Of a stretch of 64,000 nucleotides of DNA, positions 43,730 to 53,009 are shown piece by piece. Where the stretch lies: NCBI GenBank assembly GCA_964468345.1, contig CAYXVZ010000032.1, forward strand, positions 3,621 to 67,620, written 5' to 3'. The notes under the pieces are model-generated. The model did no database searches and had not been told where the DNA came from. It saw only the letters and a program-made list of their open reading frames with translations. The DNA comes from DALYLB01 sp964468345 (lineage in GTDB: Bacteria; Acidobacteriota; Blastocatellia; RBC074). Each line of letters starts with the position of its first letter. Position 1 is the stretch's first letter. A program made the translations under genes and the position numbers.

Positions 43730-46700
43730 TCAGCGAATCGACACGCGCAGTGTATTCGCCACCTTGCCGTCGATGGTTACGACGACGTCCACTTCTCCGC
43801 GGCCGATTAACGTTGGCGACAGGCGAACGTTGAGCTGGTCATAGCCGACGAAGCCGGGGACTTCGCCGGCGTAAAGGACTTCGCTCACGACCCCGCCGAT
43901 CGTGCAATTCACGGCCGTCAGCGCGCTTCGGTATTTCATGCCGGTGCCATACAACGCCAGAAAGACCTGATCGGTCGGATTGCTGACATCGATGGGAACT
44001 GCGACGAACTGATTGAGCGTTGCATCGAAACGTACCGTCGATTCGAAGCTCTGCGCGCCGCCCGCCCGAATGCGGATCGCAACCGCCGAAGCCAGCCCGC
44101 GCCCCGTGCCATCGGCGGAGAACAACCCCGGCGAAACGCGCGTGATTTCGGCTCCGCCTTCGGCCGTTGCGTTGCCGCCATTGAGCACGCTCAGAATCGA
44201 AGGGCCATCCACCGTACCCGCCGGCATCAGATAATTCACCTGCATCGGAGAGACAAAAAACAAAGGCGCCAAACGCTCGGTACCCGCGGCATCGCGGACT
44301 TTCAGGCTGACGCCGGAAAGCAGGGTCGGCAGCGGGAGCGTCGTCGAAACTTGTGTGCCCGGCGAGAGATTTACGCCGAAGCCCGCAATGATGGACTCGG
44401 GCGCCAGGGTCGTGTTCGGCGCAAAGCTCGCGGCCGAGACGCTGGTGAACAGATTCGCGGCGATGACGATGCTGAAGGCGCGTTCGCCCATACAGCCATT
44501 GGCATCGGTTGCGCGCACCGTGAAGTTCGCAAGGCCCGCGCTGCCTGGGCTTCCCGTGATCGCGCCGGTCGTCGAATTCAACGCCAGGCCCGCGGGCAGC
44601 GTGCCCGCGATGAGGCTGAAGCTGTAGGGCGCCGCGCCGCCCGAGGCGCTGATCACCTGGTTATACGCTGATCCGACCGTCCCATTCGTCAACGTCGTGG
44701 GGGCAATCGTTATCGTCGGGCATGCCGGCGGATTGATGACCAATGAATAGGCCCGCTCGCCCGCGCAGCCATTGCCGTCGGTTGCGCGCACCGTGAAGTT
44801 AAAGGTGCCCGCCGCCGAGGGCGTTCCCGTCAGCGTGCCGTTTGAATTGAGCGAAAGACCGCCAGGAAATGCTCCGCCCACAATGGTGAATGAATATGAT
44901 GTCGTGCTGCCCGTGGCGGTGAAGAACTGCGTATAGCTTGTTCCCGTCGTGCCCGCGGGCAGGGCTGCGTTCGTCGGATTGAGCGAAATTGTCGGACAGG
45001 CCGGGGCCGCGATCACGATCGTGTACTCGCGTTCGCCGGTGCAGCCGTTCGCCTCCCGCGTTCGCACCGTGAAACCGTATGTTCCCGGCGCGGTTGGCGT
45101 GCCGCTCAAAGTGCCGCTCATTGCCAGCGCCAGTCCTGTCGGCAACGAACCGGAACTCACACCGAAAACATAAGGCGCGACGCCGCCCGCGGCCGTCAGG
45201 GTTTGACTATACACCGCGCCGGTCGTGCCGCCCGGCAACGTGGTCGGATTGATCGTGATCGTCGGGCACGTGGGATTGTTGATCACCAGCGTGTAATCTC
45301 GCTCACCCGGGCAGCCATTCGCATCCTGAACGCTCACCTTGAAATTGTAGGTTCCCGCCGCGGTCGGCACGCCGCTCAAGGTGCCGCTCTGCGTCGGCGT
45401 CAGCCCCGGCGGAATCGTGCCGCTTCCATTGAATACATAAGGTCCCGTGCCGCCCGTCGCCGTGAAGGTTTGGGAATACGCCGTCCCGACCGTTCCGGCA
45501 GGCAGGCTTGCGGGGGTGATCGTAAGGGTCGGGCAGACCCCTTGAACAGCCAGATTGTAAATGCGCTGCCCCGTGCAGCCGTTCGCATCGGTCGCGCGCA
45601 CAGTGAAAGTGGCGGTTCCGGTTGCGGTCGGCGTTCCCGTCAATTCCCCGGTTGCGGCGAGCGTCAATCCGGACGGCAGGCTTCCGTTCGATAATGCAAA
45701 GCTATACGGCGCCGTGCCGCCGGTCGCGGTGATGGTTTGATTGTAGGGCGCGCCGAGCCCTCCTTTCGACAAGACTGTGGGATTAACGGTGATGGTCGGA
45801 CAGGCGATGTTGCTGATCACGATCGCCATGGTTCGCTGCTGAATGCATCCGAAGGCGTCCGTCACCTGCAAATTGAAGGTGGAGGTTCCACTCGCGGTGG
45901 GCGTTCCGCTGATCGTGCCGCCGGCGGAGAGCATGAGCCCCGCGGGCAATGTGCCGGAGGAGAGGCTGAACGCATAGGGCGCATTCCCTCCGGTGGCCGT
46001 GATGGTCTGGCTATATGCCGTCCCGACCGTTCCGCCGGGCAATGACGTCGGGCTGATGGTGATCGTGGGACAGGAAACCGTCAGCGTATATTGCCGCTCT
46101 CCGACGCATCCGTTCGCATCCGTCGCGCGCAAGGTGATGGGATGGCTTCCGGCCGTTGTCGCCGTCCCGGTGATGGAAGTTCCTGTAATGCTCAGTCCAT
46201 CCGGCAAGCTTCCCGCAGTGAGCGCAAAGGAATAGGGCCCCGTCCCGCCGATCGCGTTAAAGCCCCATGAATACGGCATTCCGACGCGCGCGGTCAGAAT
46301 GCCCGGCGGATTGATCGTAATGGTCGGGCAGGCAATCGAGATTCGATAGGTCCGAACGCTGGCGCAGAAATTGGCGTCTCTCGCGCTGACCGATACGGTG
46401 TAGCTGCCCGGCGTCGTCGGCGTTCCGCTCAACAAACCGGCTGTGGACAGCGAAAGCCCCGGCGGCAATGTGCCGCTGGAGACGTTATACAAATAGGGCG
46501 CCTGCCCGCCGCTGACGGAAATGATTTGCGAATAGGGTTCGCCCTTCGTTCCGCCCGGCAAGGTTGCCGGCGTGAATAACAGGTCCGGGCATCCGACGAT
46601 GACCGTATATGCCCGCGTTCCCGTGCAGCCATAATCGTCGGTCGCGCGAATTGTGAAGGAATAGCTCCCCAGGGAATTTGGCGCCCCGCCGAACGCGCCG

Positions 46701-47218
46701 TTCGAGCCGAGGAATATGCCGGGCGGCATGGAACCACTGGCAATCGAAAAGGTATAGGGCGCGGTGCCGCCGGATGCGGTCAGGCTTTGCGAATAACGCA
46801 CATCGATCGTTGCCGCCGGCAAGGAACTCGGGTTGATCGTGATCGTCGGACAAATCACGCTAATCGTATAGCTCTTTTCGCCCGGGCAGCCGTCGGCATC
46901 CACGGCGCGAAGCCGGAACGTGAAACTCCCTGCCTCGGTCGGTGTGCCGCTCAACGAACCGGCGGAATTTAAAATCGTGCCCGGCGGCATCGCGCCGGAA
47001 ATTTTTGAAAAGCTATACGGCGCGCGACCGCCCGAGGCGGTGAAACTCAGCGAATAGGATTTGCCCACGGTCCCGTTTTGAATCAGATTCGGGCCCAGCG
47101 TGATGGCGGGACATTGCACGGCCGCCGATGGCTCGGGCCGCGCGAGGAGAAAGAATCCTGCTGTTAACGCAATCAGAATAAAGGGAATTCGATGTAAAAC
47201 CGTCTGAAGAATCTTCAT
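43730..47218 (-). CDS. Secreted ten-repeat putative-Ig (He_PIG) protein with Solibacter-type C-terminal domain
   Basis: The 1162-residue exported protein has a signal peptide ending near AAVQ (about residue 34) and an AAAGGAG site. Ten tandem repeats of about 85-95 residues follow. Each runs CPTITINP, GTVGTAYSQT, ATGGTAPYSF, LPAGL, LSGTPT, and an ATDANGCxGERxY end, matching the putative Ig domain family (He_PIG). Two cysteines recur per repeat (CPT and NGC), suggesting a disulfide in each. The last 230 residues (SAASFAPNTTLAPESIIAGFG, split at APN) match the Acidobacteria-specific C-terminal domain known as TIGR03437. Likely an extracellular adhesin or surface protein. Confidence 0.9.
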   Translation of the reverse strand: MKILQTVLHRIPFILIALTAGFFLLARPEPSAAVQCPAITLGPNLIQNGTVGKSYSLSFTASGGRAPYSFSKISGAMPPGTILNSAGSLSGTPTEAGSFTFRLRAVDADGCPGEKSYTISVICPTITINPSSLPAATIDVRYSQSLTASGGTAPYTFSIASGSMPPGIFLGSNGAFGGAPNSLGSYSFTIRATDDYGCTGTRAYTVIVGCPDLLFTPATLPGGTKGEPYSQIISVSGGQAPYLYNVSSGTLPPGLSLSTAGLLSGTPTTPGSYTVSVSARDANFCASVRTYRISIACPTITINPPGILTARVGMPYSWGFNAIGGTGPYSFALTAGSLPDGLSITGTSITGTATTAGSHPITLRATDANGCVGERQYTLTVSCPTITISPTSLPGGTVGTAYSQTITATGGNAPYAFSLSSGTLPAGLMLSAGGTISGTPTASGTSTFNLQVTDAFGCIQQRTMAIVISNIACPTITVNPTVLSKGGLGAPYNQTITATGGTAPYSFALSNGSLPSGLTLAATGELTGTPTATGTATFTVRATDANGCTGQRIYNLAVQGVCPTLTITPASLPAGTVGTAYSQTFTATGGTGPYVFNGSGTIPPGLTPTQSGTLSGVPTAAGTYNFKVSVQDANGCPGERDYTLVINNPTCPTITINPTTLPGGTTGAVYSQTLTAAGGVAPYVFGVSSGSLPTGLALAMSGTLSGTPTAPGTYGFTVRTREANGCTGEREYTIVIAAPACPTISLNPTNAALPAGTTGTSYTQFFTATGSTTSYSFTIVGGAFPGGLSLNSNGTLTGTPSAAGTFNFTVRATDGNGCAGERAYSLVINPPACPTITIAPTTLTNGTVGSAYNQVISASGGAAPYSFSLIAGTLPAGLALNSTTGAITGSPGSAGLANFTVRATDANGCMGERAFSIVIAANLFTSVSAASFAPNTTLAPESIIAGFGVNLSPGTQVSTTLPLPTLLSGVSLKVRDAAGTERLAPLFFVSPMQVNYLMPAGTVDGPSILSVLNGGNATAEGGAEITRVSPGLFSADGTGRGLASAVAIRIRAGGAQSFESTVRFDATLNQFVAVPIDVSNPTDQVFLALYGTGMKYRSALTAVNCTIGGVVSEVLYAGEVPGFVGYDQLNVRLSPTLIGRGEVDVVVTIDGKVANTLRVSIR

Positions 47219-47305
47219 GCCCTGACTCCTTTGAGAGCGAAAAAATGTTTACGAGCGCAGTTCCGTTCTCAACTGTCGTCAGGATGAAAAACATGTCGGG
47301 CAAAA

Positions 47306-47340
47306 CTGAGCGGCCCAGCGCTAAAGCGCCGGGCTAGCAG
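47306..47340. repeat. GCCCAGCGC/GCGCCGGGC hairpin
   Basis: The short stem GCCCAGCGC-TAAA-GCGCCGGGC lies in the gap between the repeat protein and the sulfatase. It has one mismatch and no T-run. A degenerate GCAGTTCCCAACCTG word at about 47420 resembles the palindromes at 28291-28387. Confidence 0.55.
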
Positions 47341-47437
47341 CCCTCCGGGGAAGCGCGGTTGGACGGGACTGGTCTTGCAACGTTTGTTATTTCTCGTTGT
47401 AGCACTAACTTCCCTTGTGATGCAGTTCCCAACCTGT

Positions 47438-48853
47438 TCAAAGATTCCCGGCGCGAAGGATCGGGTCGTCGATGGCTTTCATTCGCTCGTCGAGGCGTTG
47501 TTGGAGGCGGTCGCGGATCGTGCGGTGGCGCGGGTCGCGATAGAGATTTTTCAATTCGCCGGGATCATGTTGGAGGTCATACAGTTCATCCAGGTCCGCG
47601 GCGCGATAATGCCGAACGAGTTTCCATTCGCGCGTGCGCAGCATTCGCATATAAGCGAGGCCCACGTGATAGAGATCGTACTGGCCGAAGACCTCGTCAC
47701 TCCAATTCGGATCGCGCCGGCCCAGCAGCAGGGGCGTGAAATCGCGTCCGTTGTGGCGATAGCCCGCGGGCGCTTTGATTTTGAGCATGCTGAGCACCGA
47801 GGGAAACAGATCGAGATTGACCACCGTCTCTTCGATCTCGGCGCCGGCCCGCGCCACGCCCGGCCAGCGAATCAGCAGCGGAATGCGCAGCGACGTATCC
47901 CACATATTCGGCCGCGTGGGGCCGTGCACGCCGCCCGCGATCCAGAACGCATTTCCCTTGCTGTGCACGCCGTGCTGCCCGATGTTGTAGCCGTGATCGC
48001 TTTGAAACATCACGATCGTGCGGTCCGCAAGCTGCAAGGCATCGAGCGCCGCGAGCAGTTTGCCCAGATTGCGATCGATGGCGTGCACCGCGGCGTAATA
48101 CTCGCGATAGTATTGTTTGACCTGCGCGCGATCGAGGCCTTTGACCTCGGGAATGGTCGGATCGAGGGCGGCAAAGGGCCGCGCGTCTTCATCGGGCACG
48201 GGGGCATACGGCGCATGCGGTTCGCGAAAATGAATCAGGGCAGCGAACGGCCGGTCTTTATTGATCGTGATCCATCGGATCGCGTCATCCATCACGACAT
48301 CGGAACTCGCGCCTTTGACTTCCCGCAGTATTCCATTCACTTCCAGCCGCGGATTGACCGGTTCGAAACTGCCCTGCACCGATCCCATAAAATAATCGAA
48401 GCCGCGCCGCGTCGGATGAAACTCGGGCCGCGTGCCGACGTGATACTTGCCAAAGAGCGCCGTGCGATAGCCGTTCTGTTGCAGCACCTGCGGCCAGGTG
48501 CGGGCAGAGGCCGGCAATCCCATTCCCGATTCGCCTTCTTCGGGAGTCAGGTAATCGCGAATGCCAACCTGCGAACCATAGAGACCGGTCAGAAAAGCGA
48601 CGCGGCTCGGAGAACAGACGGGCGTCGCCACAAAGGCATTATTGAATTTGACGCCTTCGCGCGCGAGCCGGTCGATATGGGGCGTAATGGCTTCGCGATT
48701 GCCATAGGCGCCGATCGACCATTGCGCCTGATCGTCCGTGACGATCGAGATCAGATTGACTGTTCCCTTCCCCGCTGGACGCTGCTGCGCCGGCAATGGT
48801 CCCGCCAAAAGCGCCAGAAAGAAACAACACGACAACATAAAACGTGTTCGCAT
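47438..48853 (-). CDS. Exported formylglycine-dependent sulfatase
   Basis: The 471-residue type I sulfatase has a signal peptide ending near PAQQ (residue 23). The metal-binding start is ISIVTDDQAQW, and the activation motif CSPSR has its cysteine at 80, which would be converted to formylglycine. HFREPHAPY and FQSDHGYNIGQHG supply further active-site residues. Sulfatases hydrolyse sulfate esters of carbohydrates or other substrates in the periplasm. No formylglycine-generating enzyme gene is present in this window. It lies 107 bp downstream of the OppC-like permease gene on the same strand. Confidence 0.92.
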   Translation of the reverse strand: MRTRFMLSCCFFLALLAGPLPAQQRPAGKGTVNLISIVTDDQAQWSIGAYGNREAITPHIDRLAREGVKFNNAFVATPVCSPSRVAFLTGLYGSQVGIRDYLTPEEGESGMGLPASARTWPQVLQQNGYRTALFGKYHVGTRPEFHPTRRGFDYFMGSVQGSFEPVNPRLEVNGILREVKGASSDVVMDDAIRWITINKDRPFAALIHFREPHAPYAPVPDEDARPFAALDPTIPEVKGLDRAQVKQYYREYYAAVHAIDRNLGKLLAALDALQLADRTIVMFQSDHGYNIGQHGVHSKGNAFWIAGGVHGPTRPNMWDTSLRIPLLIRWPGVARAGAEIEETVVNLDLFPSVLSMLKIKAPAGYRHNGRDFTPLLLGRRDPNWSDEVFGQYDLYHVGLAYMRMLRTREWKLVRHYRAADLDELYDLQHDPGELKNLYRDPRHRTIRDRLQQRLDERMKAIDDPILRAGNL

Positions 48854-48961
48854 GATATGTCGCCTTTCGATTTCGGATTCCGGACGACCGCCGATTGCGC
48901 GATGCGATTGTCGGGCCGGGAGTATACGTCAGCGCATTTTTGATGAACAGAGAGGAACAGG

Positions 48962-50041
48962 CTATGCAACGCCTGCATTCGATTCGCGGGGATCTTCGGC
49001 CAGGAACTGAAAGGCGAGCGCAGTCAGAAAGATTGCCAGGGCCGGCGCAAGCAGCCAGGGATGATCGAGGAGAGCGGACAGATCCAGCGCATCGGCCAGC
49101 ATCGTCCCCCAACTGACCTCGGGATCCTGAATGCCAATGCCGAAAAACGAGAGCGTGACCTCTGCGAGAATGAACCCCGGCGCATCGAGAGCATACTGCG
49201 TCCGCAGGGCCGGCAGGATGTTCGGCAAGATATGCCGGAAAACGATTCGGCGATCGCGCGCGCCGAGCGAGATGGCGGCGGCGACGTAATCCGATGCGCG
49301 CTCGCGCAGAACCATACCCCGGCTGAGCAGGGCGATTTCCGCCCAACCGGACGCGGCCAGAATCAGCAGGATCATTCCCATGATCTGCAGCGGCGCGGCC
49401 TCCAGCGGAAAGGACGCGCGCAGAATCAGGATCAAAATAATCGTCGGAACCGAGAGCATGAATTCCGCGGACTTTACGATGAGGCTGCCGAGCCAGGTCC
49501 TGATATAGCCTGCAATTGCGCCGAGGCTGACGCCAATCAGATTGGCTGCGAGCAAAGCCAGCGGCCCGAGCAACAAAGAAACCTGTCCGCCGTGCAATAA
49601 CCGGGCAAATACATCGCGTCCCAGGCGATCCGTTCCCAGCCAGTGCAATCCGGGAGGGCTTGCGTCTTCTCCCCCCGCCACGCCGATCAAATGGATGCGT
49701 CCCGGAAACAGCCCTAGTAGCCGGTACGGCTCGCCCGCGGCGAAAAGCTTGAGCGGATAAGGACGCGTCGCATCTTCGACAAAGGTCATTTTCAGCGGAT
49801 CGACGAGGCGAGGACGATAAATAAAGGGTGGCCAGTGAAACCGCCCCTGCGCATCGAAGACGTGAATTTTCGCCGGCGGCAATAAGGCGGTGCCGCGCGC
49901 TTGGGACCGAAAATGTACCGGCGCCAGAAACCCGTCGAGCAGCACCAGCGCGTACAACACGATCAGCAGGCCGGCCGCCAGCGGCCGGGCGAGATGCTGG
50001 CGAATGAAGTCTGGCGAATGGAAAACAGCGCGTGTGAACAT
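48962..50041 (-). CDS. Peptide/nickel ABC transporter permease, DppC/OppC type
   Basis: The start is placed at ATG 50041 (MFTRAVFHSPDF), giving 359 residues. The longer frame to 50209 overlaps the partner permease. The inner-membrane protein has an N-terminal helix, a large periplasmic insertion (about residues 45-110), then the BPD_transp_1 domain. The EAA-like cytoplasmic loop is near RASDYVAAAISLGARDRRIVFRH, and the segment LHWLGTDRLGRDVFARLL is typical for DppC. Five bases separate it from the DppB-like gene upstream. The ATP-binding subunits are not encoded next to it. Confidence 0.9.
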   Translation of the reverse strand: MFTRAVFHSPDFIRQHLARPLAAGLLIVLYALVLLDGFLAPVHFRSQARGTALLPPAKIHVFDAQGRFHWPPFIYRPRLVDPLKMTFVEDATRPYPLKLFAAGEPYRLLGLFPGRIHLIGVAGGEDASPPGLHWLGTDRLGRDVFARLLHGGQVSLLLGPLALLAANLIGVSLGAIAGYIRTWLGSLIVKSAEFMLSVPTIILILILRASFPLEAAPLQIMGMILLILAASGWAEIALLSRGMVLRERASDYVAAAISLGARDRRIVFRHILPNILPALRTQYALDAPGFILAEVTLSFFGIGIQDPEVSWGTMLADALDLSALLDHPWLLAPALAIFLTALAFQFLAEDPRESNAGVA

Positions 50042-50046
50042 CGAAG

Positions 50047-51066
50047 TCACCGGGAATCCCGCATTCGCGGATCGAGCAGGCGATGAACGACATCGGCGAC
50101 GAAGTTTCCGAGAAGCAATAGAACGGCGGACACAAGGACGATGCCCATCAGCACAGGCAAATCGCGACCCCGAACGGATTGAATCGCCAATTGACCGAGC
50201 CCGGGGCAATTCATCACGGTTTCGACCGTGACCGCTCCCGCAGCGAGCGCGGCGAATCCGAATCCCGTGATCGTGATCAACGAATGAATGGCGTTCGGCG
50301 CCGCGTGGCGAAGCAGAATGCGTCCCGGTGAAATTCCCTTGGCGCGCGCCGTCCGGACATAATCGCTTTCGAGCGCTCGAATCATCCCGGTTCGAAACTG
50401 CCGCAAATAAACCGCCGCCAGCGGCCCCGCCAGCACAAGGACGGGAAGAAACAGGTCATGTGCCGTACTGCCGGCCGCTGCCCCGATCGGGAAAAGCCCG
50501 GTCCGGACCGCCGCCAATAAGGCCAGAATTGCAAGCAACAGGCGCGGCGCCGACATGAACGCCGCCGCAATCGCCATGAGCCCGCGATCGAACCACGAGC
50601 CCTTTCGAGCGGCCGCCCATGCGCCCAGCGGAACCGCGATCAGCCACGCCATCCCAATCGCCATGCCGGAAAGCTGCAACGATGTCGCCAGCCGGGCCTC
50701 GATCAAATCCGACACCGGTATCCGCTCGCGAATCGAGATCCCCAGATCGCCCCGCAACACATCGCGAAGCCACGTCAGATACCGGCTCAAAACCGGCCGA
50801 TCGAGTCCATGGCGAGCCCGCATCCGTTCGACGGTCTCCGGACGAATTCGCGGATCCATCATCATTTCAGACAGGGGATCTCCCGGCGCGGCGCTGATCA
50901 GGACGAAGCTCAGCGCCGAAAGAAGCAGGAGAAACAAAGTCGCCGTCAAGGCGCGGCGCGCCAGGATTGATAAAAGCGGTTTAAGCAACAAGGCCGGTAT
51001 GGGTTCACATTTCAGAATCGATTTCGATGCCGCCCGCAAAAGCGCATCGCGACGCCATCCTACCAT
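50047..51066 (-). CDS. Peptide/nickel ABC transporter permease, DppB/OppB type
   Basis: The 339-residue inner-membrane permease has a DppB signature early (TLFLLLLSALSFVLISAAPGDP, split at LSF) and the conserved GLDRPVLSRYLTWL. A later EAA loop (ALESDYVRTARAKGISPGRI) is also visible. It pairs with the OppC-like permease 5 bp downstream. The first 20-30 residues (MVGWRRDALLRAASKS) may not be part of the protein; a later start near residue 35 (LSILARRALTA) is possible. Together with the peptide-binding lipoprotein 3.4 kb upstream they form most of an importer. Confidence 0.9.
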   Translation of the reverse strand: MVGWRRDALLRAASKSILKCEPIPALLLKPLLSILARRALTATLFLLLLSALSFVLISAAPGDPLSEMMMDPRIRPETVERMRARHGLDRPVLSRYLTWLRDVLRGDLGISIRERIPVSDLIEARLATSLQLSGMAIGMAWLIAVPLGAWAAARKGSWFDRGLMAIAAAFMSAPRLLLAILALLAAVRTGLFPIGAAAGSTAHDLFLPVLVLAGPLAAVYLRQFRTGMIRALESDYVRTARAKGISPGRILLRHAAPNAIHSLITITGFGFAALAAGAVTVETVMNCPGLGQLAIQSVRGRDLPVLMGIVLVSAVLLLLGNFVADVVHRLLDPRMRDSR

Positions 51067-51086
51067 GCAATCGATTCAATCTCCCC

Positions 51087-51164
51087 GTGCTCGCCCCCCG
51101 TGCTCGCCCCCCGTGCTCGCCCCCCGTGCTCGCCCCCCGTGCTCGCCCCCCGTGCTCGCCAAGG
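51087..51164. repeat. Six tandem copies of a 13-bp unit (GTGCTCGCCCCCC)
   Basis: GTGCTCGCCCCCC repeats at 51087, 51100, 51113, 51126, 51139 and 51152, the last ending GCCAAGG. It lies between the stop of the ABC exporter gene and the start of the OppB-like gene. It looks like a minisatellite, not a CRISPR array. Confidence 0.93.
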
Positions 51165-51174
51165 AAGGAATCGC

Positions 51175-52911
51175 TCAGGCGCACCGTTCCAGGTCGGCTG
51201 CCCGGGGTGCGCGGAGGTCGTAGATTCGATCCGCCATGGCCGCCATTTCGGGGCGGCGCGTCGTGACGATCACGGTTTTGTCTTTCGACAAGCGACGCAA
51301 TGTCGACGCCATCTGCTGCAGCGCTTGCCGGTCCCAGGATGCGCCCGCGTCGTCGGCGAGCAAGATGGGCGGATCCATCACCAGGGCGCGCGCAAGAGCC
51401 AGCGACGCTTTCTGTCCCGTCGACAACGCGCGGCCCCGCGAACCGACGCGCGTATCGAGCCCGCGCGGCAGCGATCGAACGAAGTCATCGAGCCCAGCCG
51501 CGGCAAGGGCGGCCCACAATCGTTCCTTCGGCACCTGGCTGGCCTTTGATTTGATTCCCAGCAGTAAATTTTTGCGAATGCTTCCATCGAAGATGAAATT
51601 GTCCTGCATAACGACGCCGATCTGCGAGCGAAGCGATGCCAGCGTCACCGAGGCGATATCATGCCCATCGATTCGAATCTGTCCTTCAGCGGGCTTATTG
51701 AACCGAAGCAGCAAATCGACCAGCAGGCTTTTTCCCGCTCCGTTCGGGCCCTCGATGGCGACGAGCTCGCCCCTGTTTGCGGCAAAGGAGAAATCATCGA
51801 GAACGGTGGCTCCATCCGCGGTTCGAAAGCTGAGGTTGTCGCCACGGACTTCCCCGGTTTCTATGACGAGCGGTTGATTGACAGCCTCGTCCGCGGCTTC
51901 CTCTTTCATGGCCAGTGTTTCGGCAATGCGCTCGACCGAGATCCGCGACTCTTGAAAATACCGGTTCGCCACGATCAGGCGATGAAAGATCGGCGGCAGC
52001 AGATCGAACAGGCGGAGAAAAGCGATCAGCGATCCCGCCGAGAGCCGGCCCGCGACGACCTCGCCCGCGATAAGCGCCAGCACAAGCACCGTGCTCGCCC
52101 CCACGATGCCCGCGGCGACGCCTTCGAACTGGCCGCTGACGACGGCCAGCCGCGATGCGCTTTCCGTCAGCCGGTCATTCAGGACCTGATTTCGCCGGGC
52201 CTCTCGTCGCTCGCGCGCAAAGATTTTCAACGTTGCCAGCCCCACGATGCGCTCATTCAGCCATCCTGATAACCGGCTTCGTTTGCGGCGCGTTTCGCGA
52301 CTCGCTGCCCGCAAACGGGAATTTTGCCGGTAAAACAGCAATGCATAGAGCGGCAGGATCGCCGCCGCGCCCAGGGCAACCCGCCAATTGAGCCAGAACA
52401 GCACGCCCAGCACCGCCCCGCCGAGAAGCAAGTCCTGACTGACCTTGAGAATGCCCTCGGTCACCAGCAACTTGATCGATCGCGTATCGCCGGTGAGCCG
52501 CAGAAGAATCCGGCCGGCCCCTCTGGCCTGAATAAACGCCAGCGGCAGGCGCTGCAATTTTTGCCAGAGCCGCGACCGGATGCGGCTGACAACCCGTTCG
52601 CCGATCTGACCAAACATCATCCGCTGTTTCGCCTGCGCCCATCCTTGCAAGATCGCGCCGATCAACAACGCCGCGAACAGAAACCGGGCCGACGGCAAAA
52701 AATGAATGCGCGCGCCCAGGTGCCCCTGCAATCCGGCGCCCAGCGCGCGCAACAGCGAATCGCTCAGCACCCCAATCAGCAAAGGCGTCGCCGTGTCGAT
52801 CGCAATCAGCCCCAGCGAGATCGCCGCGACCATCAAAATTTGTGGCCGTTCCGGTTTCAGGAACGGCCACAAAGTTCGGAACGTTGATATTTTTCGTTCT
52901 CGTATTGTCAT
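51175..52911 (-). CDS. ABC exporter, fused permease and ATPase (type I, MsbA-like)
   Basis: The 578-residue half-transporter has six transmembrane helices (residues about 20-310) and a C-terminal nucleotide-binding domain. Walker A is GPNGAGKS. The signature reads LSTGQKASLALARAL, where LSGGQ is usual. Walker B reads ILLADDAGASWD, with aspartate where the catalytic glutamate of most ABC ATPases stands (DD instead of DE). The fold matches lipid or drug exporters. The DD substitution may slow ATP hydrolysis. It lies between the P-loop gene and the peptide permeases on the same strand, so it may belong to the same transcription unit. Confidence 0.9.
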   Translation of the reverse strand: MTIRERKISTFRTLWPFLKPERPQILMVAAISLGLIAIDTATPLLIGVLSDSLLRALGAGLQGHLGARIHFLPSARFLFAALLIGAILQGWAQAKQRMMFGQIGERVVSRIRSRLWQKLQRLPLAFIQARGAGRILLRLTGDTRSIKLLVTEGILKVSQDLLLGGAVLGVLFWLNWRVALGAAAILPLYALLFYRQNSRLRAASRETRRKRSRLSGWLNERIVGLATLKIFARERREARRNQVLNDRLTESASRLAVVSGQFEGVAAGIVGASTVLVLALIAGEVVAGRLSAGSLIAFLRLFDLLPPIFHRLIVANRYFQESRISVERIAETLAMKEEAADEAVNQPLVIETGEVRGDNLSFRTADGATVLDDFSFAANRGELVAIEGPNGAGKSLLVDLLLRFNKPAEGQIRIDGHDIASVTLASLRSQIGVVMQDNFIFDGSIRKNLLLGIKSKASQVPKERLWAALAAAGLDDFVRSLPRGLDTRVGSRGRALSTGQKASLALARALVMDPPILLADDAGASWDRQALQQMASTLRRLSKDKTVIVTTRRPEMAAMADRIYDLRAPRAADLERCA

Positions 52912-53009
52912 GCCTTAAACACTGTCTGGAAATGTCCCGGGAAGCCCGGAGAGAGCCTTCCGTCGAGACGGGTGAGGACTTTGCATGAAAGACTCTTCCA
53001 GACTTCTTC

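Noticed and set aside
47375..48943. 522-codon open frame opposite the sulfatase
   Set aside because: Antisense shadow; the sulfatase active-site motifs are unambiguous.
51087..51164. Possible CRISPR array
   Set aside because: Units are 13 bp and contiguous without spacers; no cas genes are present in the window.
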